A stretch of DNA of 14,590 bases from Cylindrotheca closterium. Its lineage: Eukaryota; Bacillariophyta; Bacillariophyceae; Bacillariales; Bacillariaceae. Location: positions 1-14,590 of the forward strand of contig CAKOGP040001891.1 in the NCBI GenBank assembly GCA_933822405.4. The letters are read 5' to 3'. The position numbers were made by a program, and so were the translations under genes. Positions 1-8,002 of the stretch are shown piece by piece. Each line of letters starts with the position of its first letter. Position 1 is the first letter of the stretch. Under the pieces are notes generated by a model. That model had not been told where the DNA came from. It saw nothing but the letters and a program-made list of their open reading frames with translations, and did not search any database.

Positions 1-334
1 TAGTACCTCTCAATTGCTGGTGCAGTGAGGAAAGCGTTCTGGATATCTGCACATTGCAAGTCCACTCCGTTTAGTGTTGCTATCATTACTAGTATTGTTC
101 TTCATTTCCATTTGAGTCGCGTCCTGCGCTAATGTGTCCCAATTCTCTTTGTCAATTTTGATGGCTTCTTTGATCAATTTTGGGATACGTATCCAATACT
201 TGTGTGTAAGTTCCTAGTAGTTCGATTTGACTTTCCCAAGGAATCTAGACCAAGGTCAAAAGCAGGTTCGCTTGGATGCCCTTTCCTATCGCATAGTCTG
301 CCTGGCCTCTTCTTAAACCAATCTCCATGTTGAC

Positions 335-489
335 GTAATTTTTTGCGTTTATGTCGTCAGCTTCCGTAGTCCCCTGGAGCAGTCATGCCATCATCGACCC
401 TGGAACATGCCGTAATTTTTGTGCGTTTATGTCGTCAGCTTCCGTAGTCCCCTGGAGCAGTCATGCCATCATCGACCCTGGAACATGCT
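335..489. repeat. Tandem duplication, 77/78-bp unit, two copies
   Basis: Units 335-411 and 412-489 are almost identical; they differ by a T/G indel in the initial T-run and one base near the end. A third partial start (gtaatc) follows at 490. The duplication lies inside the extra DNA that splits the decayed reverse transcriptase. Confidence 0.9.
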
Positions 490-557
490 GTAATCAACGT
501 CCTCAGCCTCGATCAACTTGTTGAAGCTGCATTTGGATTCTGTGTCTTCCAAGTCAA

Positions 558-747
558 GATCAAACATCGATTGTGGCGTCATCTCATTCAAACATCAATT
601 GTGGCGTCATCTCATCCTCCCCCCAACTGATGTCTCCTGTTTTTGTATCAAGGATCAAACATCGATTGTGGCGTCATCTCATTCAAACATCAATTGTGGC
701 ATCATCTCATCCTCCCCCCAACTGATGTCTCCTGTTTTTGTATCAAG
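558..747. repeat. Tandem duplication, 95-bp unit, two copies
   Basis: Units 558-652 and 653-747 are identical except for one G/A difference (ggcgtcatc against ggcatcatc). Each unit also holds an internal half-repeat built on aaacatc(g/a)attgtggcgtcatctc. The near-perfect identity suggests a recent duplication within an old pseudogene. Confidence 0.92.
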
Positions 748-1507
748 GATCGTGGATTCATCAGTTGTTTTTCGCGCCATCTGCTCTTTGTTTTGCTTTC
801 AATAACTGGAGCAAAATGTTCCGTGGAATCGACTCCAGGTATCTGTGGGTATCTTCATGCAACCAGTCTTGCTCGGAACGCCCCATTTCATTTTATCTTT
901 AATACCCGTTTGCTTTTGGTGCATCTTCTTCCAGTTGGTAAATCTCATTGTTTCATTTTGCGCTAAACGCCGCACATCGTGTCATATCATGAAACTCTTC
1001 AACGATTGCTTCTCGCCATTTCCTGCATTAATATTCGTCTGGGTGATTCCATGCTTCTTGGAAGTTCTTTGGTTCTTCGTTCTCCGCCATATTTTCCATT
1101 ATATTTTCTGTCACTTGCAATGCGAGATCTCGCCACTGTAAATCCCGATTCAGCTTCATGTTTGCAACATCGCTTTTGGCATTATTGTTGAATAGTGGTC
1201 CATGTTGACCATCTGAGAAGTCAATTTCTTCTTCTTCCATTGGCTGGTGCTTCTTTTGTTCAAACACGAGTCGTTGTTTCTCTTCCTGGTTTGGAATTTG
1301 CAGTTGCCAATCTTGTCTCAGTTCAAGTTTGAAGTGTAGGCTGCGTCTCATGACATGTCTGTAGATCTTTCTGCCATCCAGTTGTCGGTGCTGCGGTTGG
1401 TGTCGCCAGTGTTGCCGTTGTGAGTGTGTGTGTGGTGTTGCTACCGGATCAAGTTGCATTGCTGGTGCTGTTGCGGTCTGGGTTTGGTGCTGTCGGTCAT
1501 TGGCCAA

Positions 1508-1889
1508 TTTCCGTATCCATCGCTGTGTTGTTCAGTTGTAGGAATGAGGCGGTAACCTTGGTCTTTAGTTTCATTGCATAGTTTCATTGCGTCTGGATGG
1601 ACTTTTCTCGCCTCTGAATGGGCTTCTCTCCCCTCATGTTTGTCGTATGCTGCGTATGATTTCTTCAGCAGCCATACGTTCAAATATGGACCAGTTCATT
1701 GTAGTCTTTTCGCTAACATAGCATAGCTCGTTGATGGTGTGTTAAATAAGCGATTCTCTCGGTTTGCGTTGAAAATGTCACTCTTTTTCATTGATCCATT
1801 TTGTGTTGCGGCACCTGCAGTTTTTGTCTGTATTGGTGCAGCGCTTGGCGTTATTCATGACAGTTTTTGTCAGTGTTGTGCAGCACAAC
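1508..1889 (-). other. Degenerate minus-strand coding sequence between Gag-like and RT-linker remnants
   Basis: Short open pieces alternate between frames (for example minus 1683-1441, about 80 aa, Lys/Glu/His-rich) with several stops. I recognise no domain. The distance between the Gag-like fragment and the RT linker is only about 0.4 kb, whereas an intact copia element would carry protease and integrase (over 1.5 kb) here, so an internal deletion is inferred. Two diverged copies of the minisatellite unit found further right lie at 1818-1860 and 1861-1895. Confidence 0.4.
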
Positions 1890-2225
1890 TCGTAACAGTG
1901 TGGTAGGGTCTCGTCCCATTCAAATCTCGTCTCTGCACCATTGGATGAATGCGAGGATGTTCTTTTTGATAGCTGGCATCAAGCGTATCTGTCCTTGCGC
2001 AATTGTCAATCCTGCAAGGGTCTTGAACTCTTTGTTTAGTTCGTCAATGGTGCTGTCCATCGTTGTGGTGAAATCGTCCGAGAATATTTTGTAAGCAATT
2101 CTCTCGGCTTGTGTGCGTCCTTGGAAGAGGGTGACATTGTCAATGCCACAGATGACCATGTTGTCGTGTACAGTGAAGAAAGGAGGAACAGCGGCCATGT
2201 TGCCTGTATCAATGTCATACATCAA
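1890..2225 (-). pseudogene. Gag-like N-terminal fragment of the minus-strand retroelement
   Basis: A minus-strand open frame from an ATG at 2225 to a stop at 1920 encodes 101 aa with a protein-like composition: DNMVICGIDN near residue 21, a predicted helical middle (RIAYKIFSDDF, then MDSTIDEL) and an end reading IQWCRDEI. After the TGA the same frame continues as MGRDPTTLL, so the stop looks like a mutation. I associate this arrangement (short acidic N-terminus, a D-D-F-x-T block, an A-Q-G-Q-I-R-L block and a W-x-R-D-E end) with the capsid-like start of retroelement polyproteins in diatoms, from memory and without a search. Its position upstream of an RT remnant on the same strand fits. The alternative is an unrelated host gene fragment. 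Confidence 0.45.
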
Positions 2226-2255
2226 ATTGTTAGTTCACATTTCTTTTATTCGTAA

Positions 2256-2652
2256 CAGTTTTTGTTGGTGTTGTTCAGCACGATTTGTAACAGTTTTTGT
2301 TGGTGTTGTTCAGCACGATTCGTGGCAGTTTTCGTTGGTGTTGCTCAGCACCATTCGTGGCAGTTTTCGTTGGTGTTGCTCAGCACCATTCGTGGCAGTT
2401 TTCGTTGGTGTTGCTCAGCACCATTCGTGGCAGTTTTTGTTGGTGTTGCTCAGCACCATTCGTTGCAGTTTTCGTTGGTGTTGCTCAGCACCATCATTCG
2501 TGGCAGTTTTCGTTGGTGTTGCTCAGCACCGTTCGTAACAGTTTATGCTCATTCATTGGTGTTGCTCAGCACCGATCATAACAGTTTTTGCGCATTCATT
2601 GGTGTTGCTCAGCACCGATCATAACAGTTTTCGTTGGTGTTGCTCAGCACCT
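2256..2652. repeat. 35-bp minisatellite, 11 units
   Basis: Units start at 2256, 2291, 2326, 2361, 2396, 2431, 2466, 2504, 2539, 2582 and 2625. The core is cagtttt(t/c)gttggtgttg followed by (c/t)tcagcac and a variable tail. Most are 35 bp; unit 7 is 38 bp (an extra cat), and units 9 and 10 are 43 bp because of an 8-bp insert (ctcattca or cgcattca). The unit is not a multiple of three, and spacers are not unique, so it is neither a protein repeat nor a CRISPR array. Units 3-5 are identical, showing recent homogenisation. Confidence 0.95.
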
Positions 2653-3198
2653 TCATTATAATGTTCATAACGTTTGATGTCATTTTGCATTTACGATTAT
2701 CTTCATCATTACGTTCATAACGCTTGATGGCATTACATTTAATTACATGACCTTACGTTTCATTTCATTTCATGATGCATCATGCAGGTCGTCTCATTAC
2801 TCCGTTTATTGGGCACCAAAGTTACCCTTTCTCATGGAGTGGTTCTAAATCGCGCGTATGTCATCATCCTCAGCAGATTGGGTCCGCGTATGTCATCATC
2901 CTCAGCAGATTGGGTCCATCGTTCAACAATCATGCATTTCTGGCAGTATCAAATCCAACCCTATCAGATCTCTTCATCATCAGTTCTCGTTTCTGCATTC
3001 CCTTGTGGGAAGGACCATCGATGTATGGCTCTTCTCGTTCGCTTTCTTTTGTATGGACAATTGTTGGAATTCTTCACTGCCGCTTCACTCATAGTCAAGT
3101 TGTTCCATCATCTACATGATGTTACTTTTCGCCAGATTGAGTCAGAGTCTTACTTTCTTCCTCCCATTTCGCCATAATGAGGCAGAGTATTGCTTTCT
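2653..3198. other. Gene-poor stretch with small direct repeats
   Basis: No convincing gene. It holds two copies of a gttcataacg(t/c)ttgatg motif 46 bp apart (about 2663 and 2709) and a 32-bp tandem duplication (2854-2917). Several short plus- and minus-strand open frames exist but show no recognisable motif. It probably belongs to the decayed minus-strand element on either side. Confidence 0.5.
2854..2917. repeat. 32-bp tandem duplication
   Basis: Units 2854-2885 and 2886-2917 are identical, beginning gcgtatgtcatcatcctcag. Confidence 0.92.
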
Positions 3199-3680
3199 TT
3201 AGCATTGCTTTCTCCCTCCGCTCTGGTGATATCTTTGGCTAAATTTTGCAGTATCATGTACTAGATCTTCCGCAATATCTACATGATTGAGCCTGATTGT
3301 CATGCTTGTTTTGTGCGAGGATATATGCATAGTTTTCTCATCAAAATAGTCGTTCATCGGGCCAATCTGGCGACGCCATTTCCCATCACTGGTTTGCTCA
3401 ACAATTAGAATTGAGGCGCTCTCTGAGTTGTTAAATCAAACGAGTTCAGCGTTCCATACCAATCTCCGTATGTAACCCAGGGCGAACTCTCAAAAGTGTA
3501 CATTGTTGACGTTTCAATCGTCACCACTTCGTTATCAATCAATAGTATTGACATCTTCATTCGTTTCTCTAATTCCTCTTATTGGTGTCTTCGAAGGCGT
3601 CCAGTATTGACGTTTCAATTGTTGCAATCTCGTCGTCAATCAATGGAATGGTGTTGATGTCTTCATTTGTTTCCTGTCTT
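3199..3680 (-). pseudogene. Decayed minus-strand coding sequence with a duplicated peptide module, unknown function
   Basis: On the minus strand about 70 codons are open, ending in a stop at 3201-3199 and containing WRRQIGPMNDYFDEKTMHI and RLNHVDIAEDLVHDT. One frame away, immediately upstream (about 3545-3430), reads LIDNEVVTIETS then SSPWVTYGDWYGTL. About 97 bp further upstream a related module reads IPLIDDEIATIETS. A single frameshift near 3435 would connect the first two. I do not recognise the family. Its place beside the Gag-like and RT remnants on the same strand suggests another part of the same retroelement. It could instead be an unrelated gene relic. Confidence 0.4.
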
Positions 3681-4513
3681 CATTCGTTTCCAGTATTCAA
3701 GGCTTGTATTGAACCTTAAAAATCGACTCCTCTGTGATCACACATGGCTTTCAAGGGTCAATACCAGTGTTATTTTATAAGCTGTCAGCTATTGGCGGTC
3801 ACCTTGGTTTCATTTTGGTGCTTTTCGTGTGGTAGCATTCATTTTTCGCTAGCGTAGTTCATGGGTCTTGATAAACCATATAAATATTATCGTCACTGCG
3901 TTACGATGTTGTTGTCTTGCGAAGTAGTAGCTATGATAGACGGTAGACAGTATTGTAATCAAACGTATTCTTAAAAAGAGTGTTACCATCGTCAGATCGA
4001 CGTGCTTCCCTGGAGGCCGATTTGTCCTTACTACTTACGGACTCTAGCAATCGTACACGTGCACCACAGCATGGTCGATCTCATATTCAATAGCACGGTC
4101 ACCTTTATTTGTCCGCCCAGTCCATGAAAACCCCCCTTCCATTGGAGTGATTCACTAAAAAAATCCATCGTCAATCGCACCTTGACTGATGATTATGATT
4201 CATTCTTTGGATCTGTGACGGCACCGCCCCTTTGCCAAACAATCAGCCCCTCCTGCTGCAAAGTAGGATTAATTATTAGCTCAATTTCATTTGACTTCTT
4301 TTTTATGTTACCGCTAGTATAATAATAAACATCGTATCTATTCGGAATCTCGGTTCTTTTCGGTGCGAAGATAACAGGAGAAAATTGCAAAAGGCAAGAG
4401 GCAATTGCTGAAGACGGCGTGCTCATGATTTCAGCAAGGCAGGAGGAAGAAGCAAGTTCCTCAAAGAAGACAGGTTGCAAAGGACGGTGTTCTGATTCGA
4501 TTTCAAAGGCCAA
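3681..4513. other. Intergenic, no supported gene
   Basis: AT-rich sequence with no recognisable coding family. A minus-strand open frame (4546-4193, 117 aa) and an overlapping plus-strand frame that ends at the TGA at 4564-4566 are both present. Neither shows a domain, and neither can be preferred from sequence alone. Confidence 0.4.
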
Positions 4514-5184
4514 CAGTTTCAAAGGCAAGAAGTTCCTAAAATACAATTGCTGTGCACATAATGCGTGAAGCGTTCCATATTGTCTTATTATTATATACTA
4601 GTCATAGTTAGAGATGCTAATATCAGATCCAAGAAGATCAACCAGACACCTTGTATATCGCGATGGCAGTTCTGAATGAATCAATCAATAGATCAGTCGA
4701 CTAACCTTCAAAATGTTTGCATTCTAATTGGTGCATGCTGCTCAGGGCATTACTTGGCCCTTCTTTCACCACCGCCAAGATTATTGGAAGAGGGACGACC
4801 GTTGGTAGGAGTGCCGTCGTCATTTTTTACACCATTGTTGTCGTCAGCAACAATGGCAAGGGCTCTGCTGATCGCACTCGTTTTGTTCGAAGCGCCTCGA
4901 AGAGACAAACAAGATGGTGGCAAGAATGGTGGAAGTTTGTACTTGCGCGGGTGTGCTGCAGTTGAGGAGCCATCGAACGGGTTACGGCAGGTCATCTTTT
5001 TCTTGCTCTTCTACTGTTTGTCGTTTGTTATTGTGGTGAGCTGGAACCATACGAATTTTTGCATTTGATCATTGGAGAAGTCAACCTATACGTGTGACCT
5101 AGGACGATGAGTGCTTCGCGTTTCGTCCCATCTTGCCGAAACAGTCATAATGCCACAACTGGCCAACAATACTCCAGCGGTCTG
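4514..5184. repeat. Direct-repeat block A1 (partner of A2 at 13517-14213)
   Basis: A roughly 670-bp block aligns along its length with 13517-14213 in the same orientation. The core (4755-5000) is by eye about 90-95% identical; the flanks are lower, with indels not divisible by three. Shared landmarks are the ttcctaaa junction, actagtcatagttag/ctagtcatagttag then agatgctaatatcag, the cttgtat..cgcgatggcagttct segment, the gagggacgaccgttggta segment, gtacttgcgcgggtgtgctg, and a final block around gcggtctg. The two copies flank both copies of the unknown gene and lie about 9 kb apart. It could be part of an old segmental duplication, or an unrecognised non-autonomous element. I see no clear terminal inverted repeats or target duplication. 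Confidence 0.85.
4750..4995 (-). CDS. Small conserved hypothetical protein, 81 aa (copy in A1)
   Basis: Minus-strand frame starting MTCRNPFDGS and ending GGGERRAK. Its partner in A2 (13993-13739, 84 aa) keeps the same ATG with the same preceding purine, the same stop and no internal stop. The two indels between the copies inside the frame are 3 and 6 nt, while indels just outside it are 8 and 4 nt. That pattern suggests protein constraint, though two indels are weak statistics. The peptide has a basic Pro-rich N-terminal third, a middle SNKTSAISRALAIVADD segment and a Gly/Arg end. There is no signal peptide or membrane segment and no family I recognise. A plus-strand frame over the same bases (4676-5068, 130 aa) is stopped early in A2, so the minus strand is favoured. 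It could still be a chance open frame. Confidence 0.35.
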   Translation of the reverse strand: MTCRNPFDGSSTAAHPRKYKLPPFLPPSCLSLRGASNKTSAISRALAIVADDNNGVKNDDGTPTNGRPSSNNLGGGERRAK

Positions 5185-5400
5185 GTTTTCTGGAAATCTA
5201 TCGAATCAATAATGTGCTATCTAAGATAGCCTACTGCCGTCCTCCGTGTGTGTGTTCGTAGTATTTTGTCTTGGTGTGTAGCTGGTGGGTTGTGGTGTGA
5301 AGCGGGTCGAACTGATTGAATTACCGCGACACAAGTGGGTGAATTCAATCTCAGTCGATAAACTGGGCATCATTGCCTGGGCGCATCGACAACAACTTTT

Positions 5401-5432
5401 GACGGTCGAAGGCCGTTCGGCCTTTGTCCGTC
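5401..5432. other. 32-nt stem-loop
   Basis: The arms GACGG..CGAAGGCC and GGCCTTTG..CCGTC pair over 13-14 positions with one T-T mismatch, one G-T wobble and a 4-nt GTTC loop. It sits in the segment present beside A1 and missing beside A2. It is not followed by a T-run. Its role is unknown. Confidence 0.6.
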
Positions 5433-5489
5433 TGTAACACAATGTAGTCAAAGAAATCGAACAGTGTGCCTGCGGTCTACGTTGGACTA

Positions 5490-5516
5490 TACAGTTGCTT
5501 TTTTCGGGATCAAATT
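5490..5516. repeat. 27-bp block identical to 14276-14302
   Basis: Perfect 27-bp identity, beginning tacagttgcttttttcggga, at the same relative order after A1 and A2. The sequence on both sides of it differs between copies. Confidence 0.93.
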
Positions 5517-5663
5517 ATCACTTTTCAGGCTTCTGGTCAGGCGCAAACAAACGAGACCGGCTCATCGAACTCAGCCAGCTGGTGTCAAGTAAAGAAAGTC
5601 CGTTGAGATCTTCTCCAAAAATCGGGACCAAAAATTGGGACCTCATAGAATTTTAATGCCAGT

Positions 5664-5707
5664 CCACGTCCACGTCCACGTACAGTACACGTACAGTACA
5701 CGTACGG
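5664..5707. repeat. Array of ACGT cores upstream of the pseudogene
   Basis: Three ccacgt units are followed by two acagtacacgt units, giving five ACGT cores in 44 bp. ACGT is the core bound by many plant and algal bZIP factors. The array lies about 360-400 bp upstream of the pseudogene start and has no counterpart upstream of the intact copy. A smaller ACGTACGT palindrome occurs beside A2 (14251-14258). Confidence 0.7.
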
Positions 5708-5737
5708 TAAGGGCAGTAGCCTGTAGTCACCAGATTT

Positions 5738-6066
5738 TGACTTACCCGAGTCAATATCTCCGTTAGCCGGCCAGACGTCGCGCTGGTTTTCAGAGATCGA
5801 AATACGGTACCGGTGCGAGTATACCACAGATGTACCATCGCACTGCAAGAGTGCGATAATGACACATCGACATCATCTAATAGATTCAATTAGTCGGCGG
5901 TAACATCATTGGTCCTTTTACTCCAAACTTGCAGGACAATGTTTTCCTTTCATAATTATCGTTCAGAGACAAAATCGGACCTTCAAGAAGAAGCTCCCAA
6001 TTGATTCATTCACGCAAGCATCCAAAAGATGTTTCAAGCACAACCACCACCAACATCATCATCATT
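5738..6066 (+). promoter_or_regulatory. Upstream region of the pseudogene copy, homologous to 7710-8002
   Basis: Alignable with the region upstream of the intact gene. It contains the dyad TGACTT-ACCC-GAGTCA (5738-5753, one mismatch from the perfect dyad at 7710), cagacgtcgcgct (5772-5784), an inverted CCAAT box (attgg, about 5909) and the cgttcagagac(a/g)aaatcgga block. Indels between the copies are not in threes, which supports a non-coding promoter/5' leader. Confidence 0.6.
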
Positions 6067-6850
6067 ATGACTATCAACAACGCCAACAACCCTGCCTTGT
6101 TTCTTCTTATCAAAGGCTTCTCTTGACGAGGTCAATGCTTCCGCTATTGACACCATCGCCTAGTATCTCGCTGGTGATGAGACTTATTCTTCCCATGCAG
6201 CATTTGCCAACAAATAAGCTTCAGCCAGCAGTGGAGCCATATCCAGCGGATGGCAACGTACTCTGTCTCATCTGGAACTTATGTATCGATAACATCTGCA
6301 ACGAGAAGCCAAGTCTGTTCGAACCAAGGTTGTTCGAGCCAAATCCAATCTCTCTCATGAAAATCCTTCGATCAAGGACGCCAGTCATGCCCTCTTGAAG
6401 GGTTTTTCCATCATGGCATTGTCTGCATTGGACGAGCGGCATCTTCTATTAGTAGTATCCGAGGAATCAATCGTTCTCGTTGTCGTCAAAGGGCAACAAT
6501 GACAATGGGGAAAGTTTCTCCACAAAGGAAGGTCGCTTCTTCTTCTTCCTCTCCTTCTCCAACCAAGAAACGTACTGTACCAACCCAGCTACTGTCGACA
6601 AGAATGATGACCAAATATCTCTCAAGCGTCTTACACCCAACAAGGAGGAGGAAAAGAAGAAGAAAAGAAGAAGGAAGAGCCATCTGCTACTGCTGCTGCT
6701 TCTCTTTCTTCTAATCCAACAATAGTAGCAGAAACTGCCGAGGTGGAAGGAAAGAAGCATCTCAATCTAAATCTGACGATGAAGACGATATTGTCGATGC
6801 TACTAAGGGCCTTGCTCTCTCCTCCACCACCACCACCACCACCACCACCA
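6067..6850 (+). pseudogene. Broken tandem paralogue of the 413-aa gene at 8003-9244
   Basis: The start (ATGACTATCAACAACGCCAAC) matches the start of the intact copy, and homology continues in patches: the GACACCATCGCC segment, gcttcagccagc, ctccaaccaagaa(a/g)cg, the aagcgtct..cccaacaaggagga NLS-like block, and gaggtggaaggaaag near the end. The native frame meets TGA at 6124 after 19 codons. After a compensating shift, TAG at 6161 replaces a conserved Tyr codon, and TAA follows at 6215. The middle is missing about 150 codons' worth of clear alignment, and the last part has become simple sequence, with (CCA)9 at 6824-6850. No long frame survives, so it cannot make the full protein. It may still be transcribed, since the upstream module is largely intact. 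Confidence 0.82.
6824..6850. repeat. (CCA)9 microsatellite
   Basis: Nine uninterrupted CCA triplets at the end of the pseudogene. The intact copy has a Thr run encoded by (ACC)n at the corresponding place (about 9100-9118). Confidence 0.93.
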
Positions 6851-7218
6851 AGATGAAAGTGGTCAGGAAAAAAAGTTTCTCTCCGTCTTGGGCGGACAGC
6901 GTACAGCATGAGTCGCTCCATCACTGTGTTCTCCCCGCCCGTCATTGCAAATAAGTCATTTGGTCTAATATATTGATAGAGCATGGGTATGCTCGGTCGT
7001 CGGGATGACACTATATGCAGTATGAAACGATGGAATGACTGACTGAATGAATGGGATCATCATGCTTGATTCTAGTAGTATAGATAAACCATTATATGAC
7101 TGTAGTATTTTATTCAAGAATGGTTCCAAACAACAAAGTGTACACACTCGAATGTTATTAGCAGGTATATAGTTAGTAGACGATATTAAAACTTCTTGGG
7201 TGTGTGACCATACCTGGC
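6851..7218. repeat. Downstream flank of the pseudogene, homologous to 9335-9612
   Basis: Shared landmarks in order: ccatcactg, cccgtcatt, gatag(a/g)gcatgggt (6975 and 9401), gaatgaatgg(g/a)atca, gtattttattcaa and accatacctggc (7207-7218 and 9601-9612). This shows that the tandem duplication carried the 3' flank as well as the gene. No gene is supported here. Confidence 0.75.
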
Positions 7219-7709
7219 ACATATTGCTTGTGGCTGCTTGGCAAGACATTACTATTTTCTTCCATGATTACAACACCGCCGCAAGACGATGAAGTGCTTG
7301 CCACGAATATATAAATGTTGGATTAGAAAAGACGTATTTAACTGAAATGAGTTTCTTCTATATATATCAAGCGCTATTCGAAAGAGGTCAGTCATCATCA
7401 TATTGACCTTGCTCCTCTTCCGTCGGGACGGGCGGCGCACGACTATGATACTCCTAGTGCTACTAGTACCTAGTATACCCACGAGCGAGCAAGACACCCC
7501 AACCAAGAAGGACAACCCGATATGATATAGAACATGGCAAGATTCTTCATTAGGTTAGAACTGGTAGATTATACATCGAAGCTGCCCCATTTCTTGTACC
7601 CACTGTTTCACAAGGACAAGGTTTGTGTGGTTGTAGCGACCCTATATTGAATATAGGCACCAACTATACTACGCAAGTTGAAAGTGACTAAATTATATTA
7701 TACGTTAAT
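7219..7709. other. Intergenic spacer between the gene copies
   Basis: No supported gene; AT-rich with tatata tracts (for example around 7357-7368). It contains a perfect palindrome, CCTATATT-g-AATATAGG (7641-7657), about 350 bp upstream of the intact gene's ATG. Confidence 0.6.
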
Positions 7710-8002
7710 TGACTCACCCGAGTCAATGTATTTCCGTGAGCCGGTCAGACGTCGCGCTAGTTTTTGAGAGATCATATTATGATGATGACACATCATCACC
7801 GCACATCGACATCTGGTGGATTGAATTAGTCGGTGGTAAGATTGGCCTTTTACTTTCTGCCAATCTTGCTTGGACTACGGTATGTTTTCCTCTCATAATT
7901 TTCGTTCAGAGACGAAATCGGACTTTCAAGCTCCCAAGTGATTCTTTCATTCGTTCGTTCATTCATTCAATAAGCTCCCAAGTGATTCATTCGTTCATCA
8001 AC
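7710..8002 (+). promoter_or_regulatory. Promoter/5' leader of the 413-aa gene with a bZIP-like dyad
   Basis: A perfect dyad TGACTC-ACCC-GAGTCA (7710-7725) contains TGACTCA, the classic AP-1/GCN4-type bZIP site. Next come cagacgtcgcgct (7745-7757; ACGT core), an inverted CCAAT box (attgg, about 7842) and a CT-rich leader with a 44-bp-period duplication (aagctcccaagtgattc at 7928 and 7972) around a ttcg/ttca microsatellite. The reading frame is open through here but has no ATG before 8003, and it shows out-of-frame indels against the pseudogene copy, so I treat it as non-coding. Protein binding is inferred. Confidence 0.55.

Larger units (their letters stand above)
1..1507 (-). pseudogene. Decayed copia-type Pol: pre-RT linker and N-terminal reverse transcriptase, running off the left edge
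   Basis: Seen: on the minus strand, 1507-1031 is an open Gln/Glu-rich stretch ending in EEPKNFQEAWNHPDEY, then a stop at 1030-1028, then in the same frame WREAIVEEFHDM. A shift later come NGAFRARLVA and GVDSTEHFAPVI (about 880-790). At about 100-1 the frame reads LNGVDLQCADIQNAFL. Known: these match, in order, the start of the copia reverse transcriptase (EAW..P..W..A...EF, then G..RARLVA, then FAPV) and the first catalytic-Asp block (D-x-x-NAFL). Inference: this is the remnant of a Pol polyprotein that would convert retroelement RNA to DNA. The stops at 1028, near 957, 890 and 850 and the roughly 680 nt of extra DNA between FAPV and the Asp block mean it is dead. The remaining RT and RNase H would lie left of base 1. 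The Gln-rich linker resembles in style, but not in detail, the C-terminal tail of the plus-strand element here, so the two elements are probably different families. Confidence 0.8.
5185..5737. other. Intergenic segment with hairpins and an ACGT array
   Basis: No supported gene. Compared with the matching position after A2 (14214-14275, 62 bp), the stretch to 5489 is about 240 bp longer. Within it are an inverted repeat GCTATC-taa-GATAGC (5216-5230) and a strong stem-loop (5401-5432). After the shared 27-bp block (5490-5516) the sequence no longer matches the A2 side. An array of ACGT cores follows at 5664-5707. Confidence 0.6.

Noticed and set aside
2256..2652. CRISPR-like regular repeats
   Set aside because: Units abut with no unique spacers and vary in length; this is a minisatellite in a eukaryotic setting.
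2811..2818. Primer-binding-like TGGTGCCC on the minus strand
   Set aside because: No LTR end (CA) is found immediately before it, so it may be chance.
3062..3070. TGTTGGAAT, matching the inverted end of a copia LTR
   Set aside because: No partner ATTCCAACA at a suitable distance, and it may lie in decayed coding sequence; a 9-mer match is not enough.
4193..4546. 117-aa minus-strand ORF
   Set aside because: No recognisable motif, and it overlaps a competing plus-strand frame and the edge of block A1; only the A1 portion has a second copy to compare.
7709..8002. 98-aa N-terminal extension of the 413-aa protein
   Set aside because: It would start at TTG, contains no ATG, covers the promoter-like dyad and has out-of-frame indels against the pseudogene copy.
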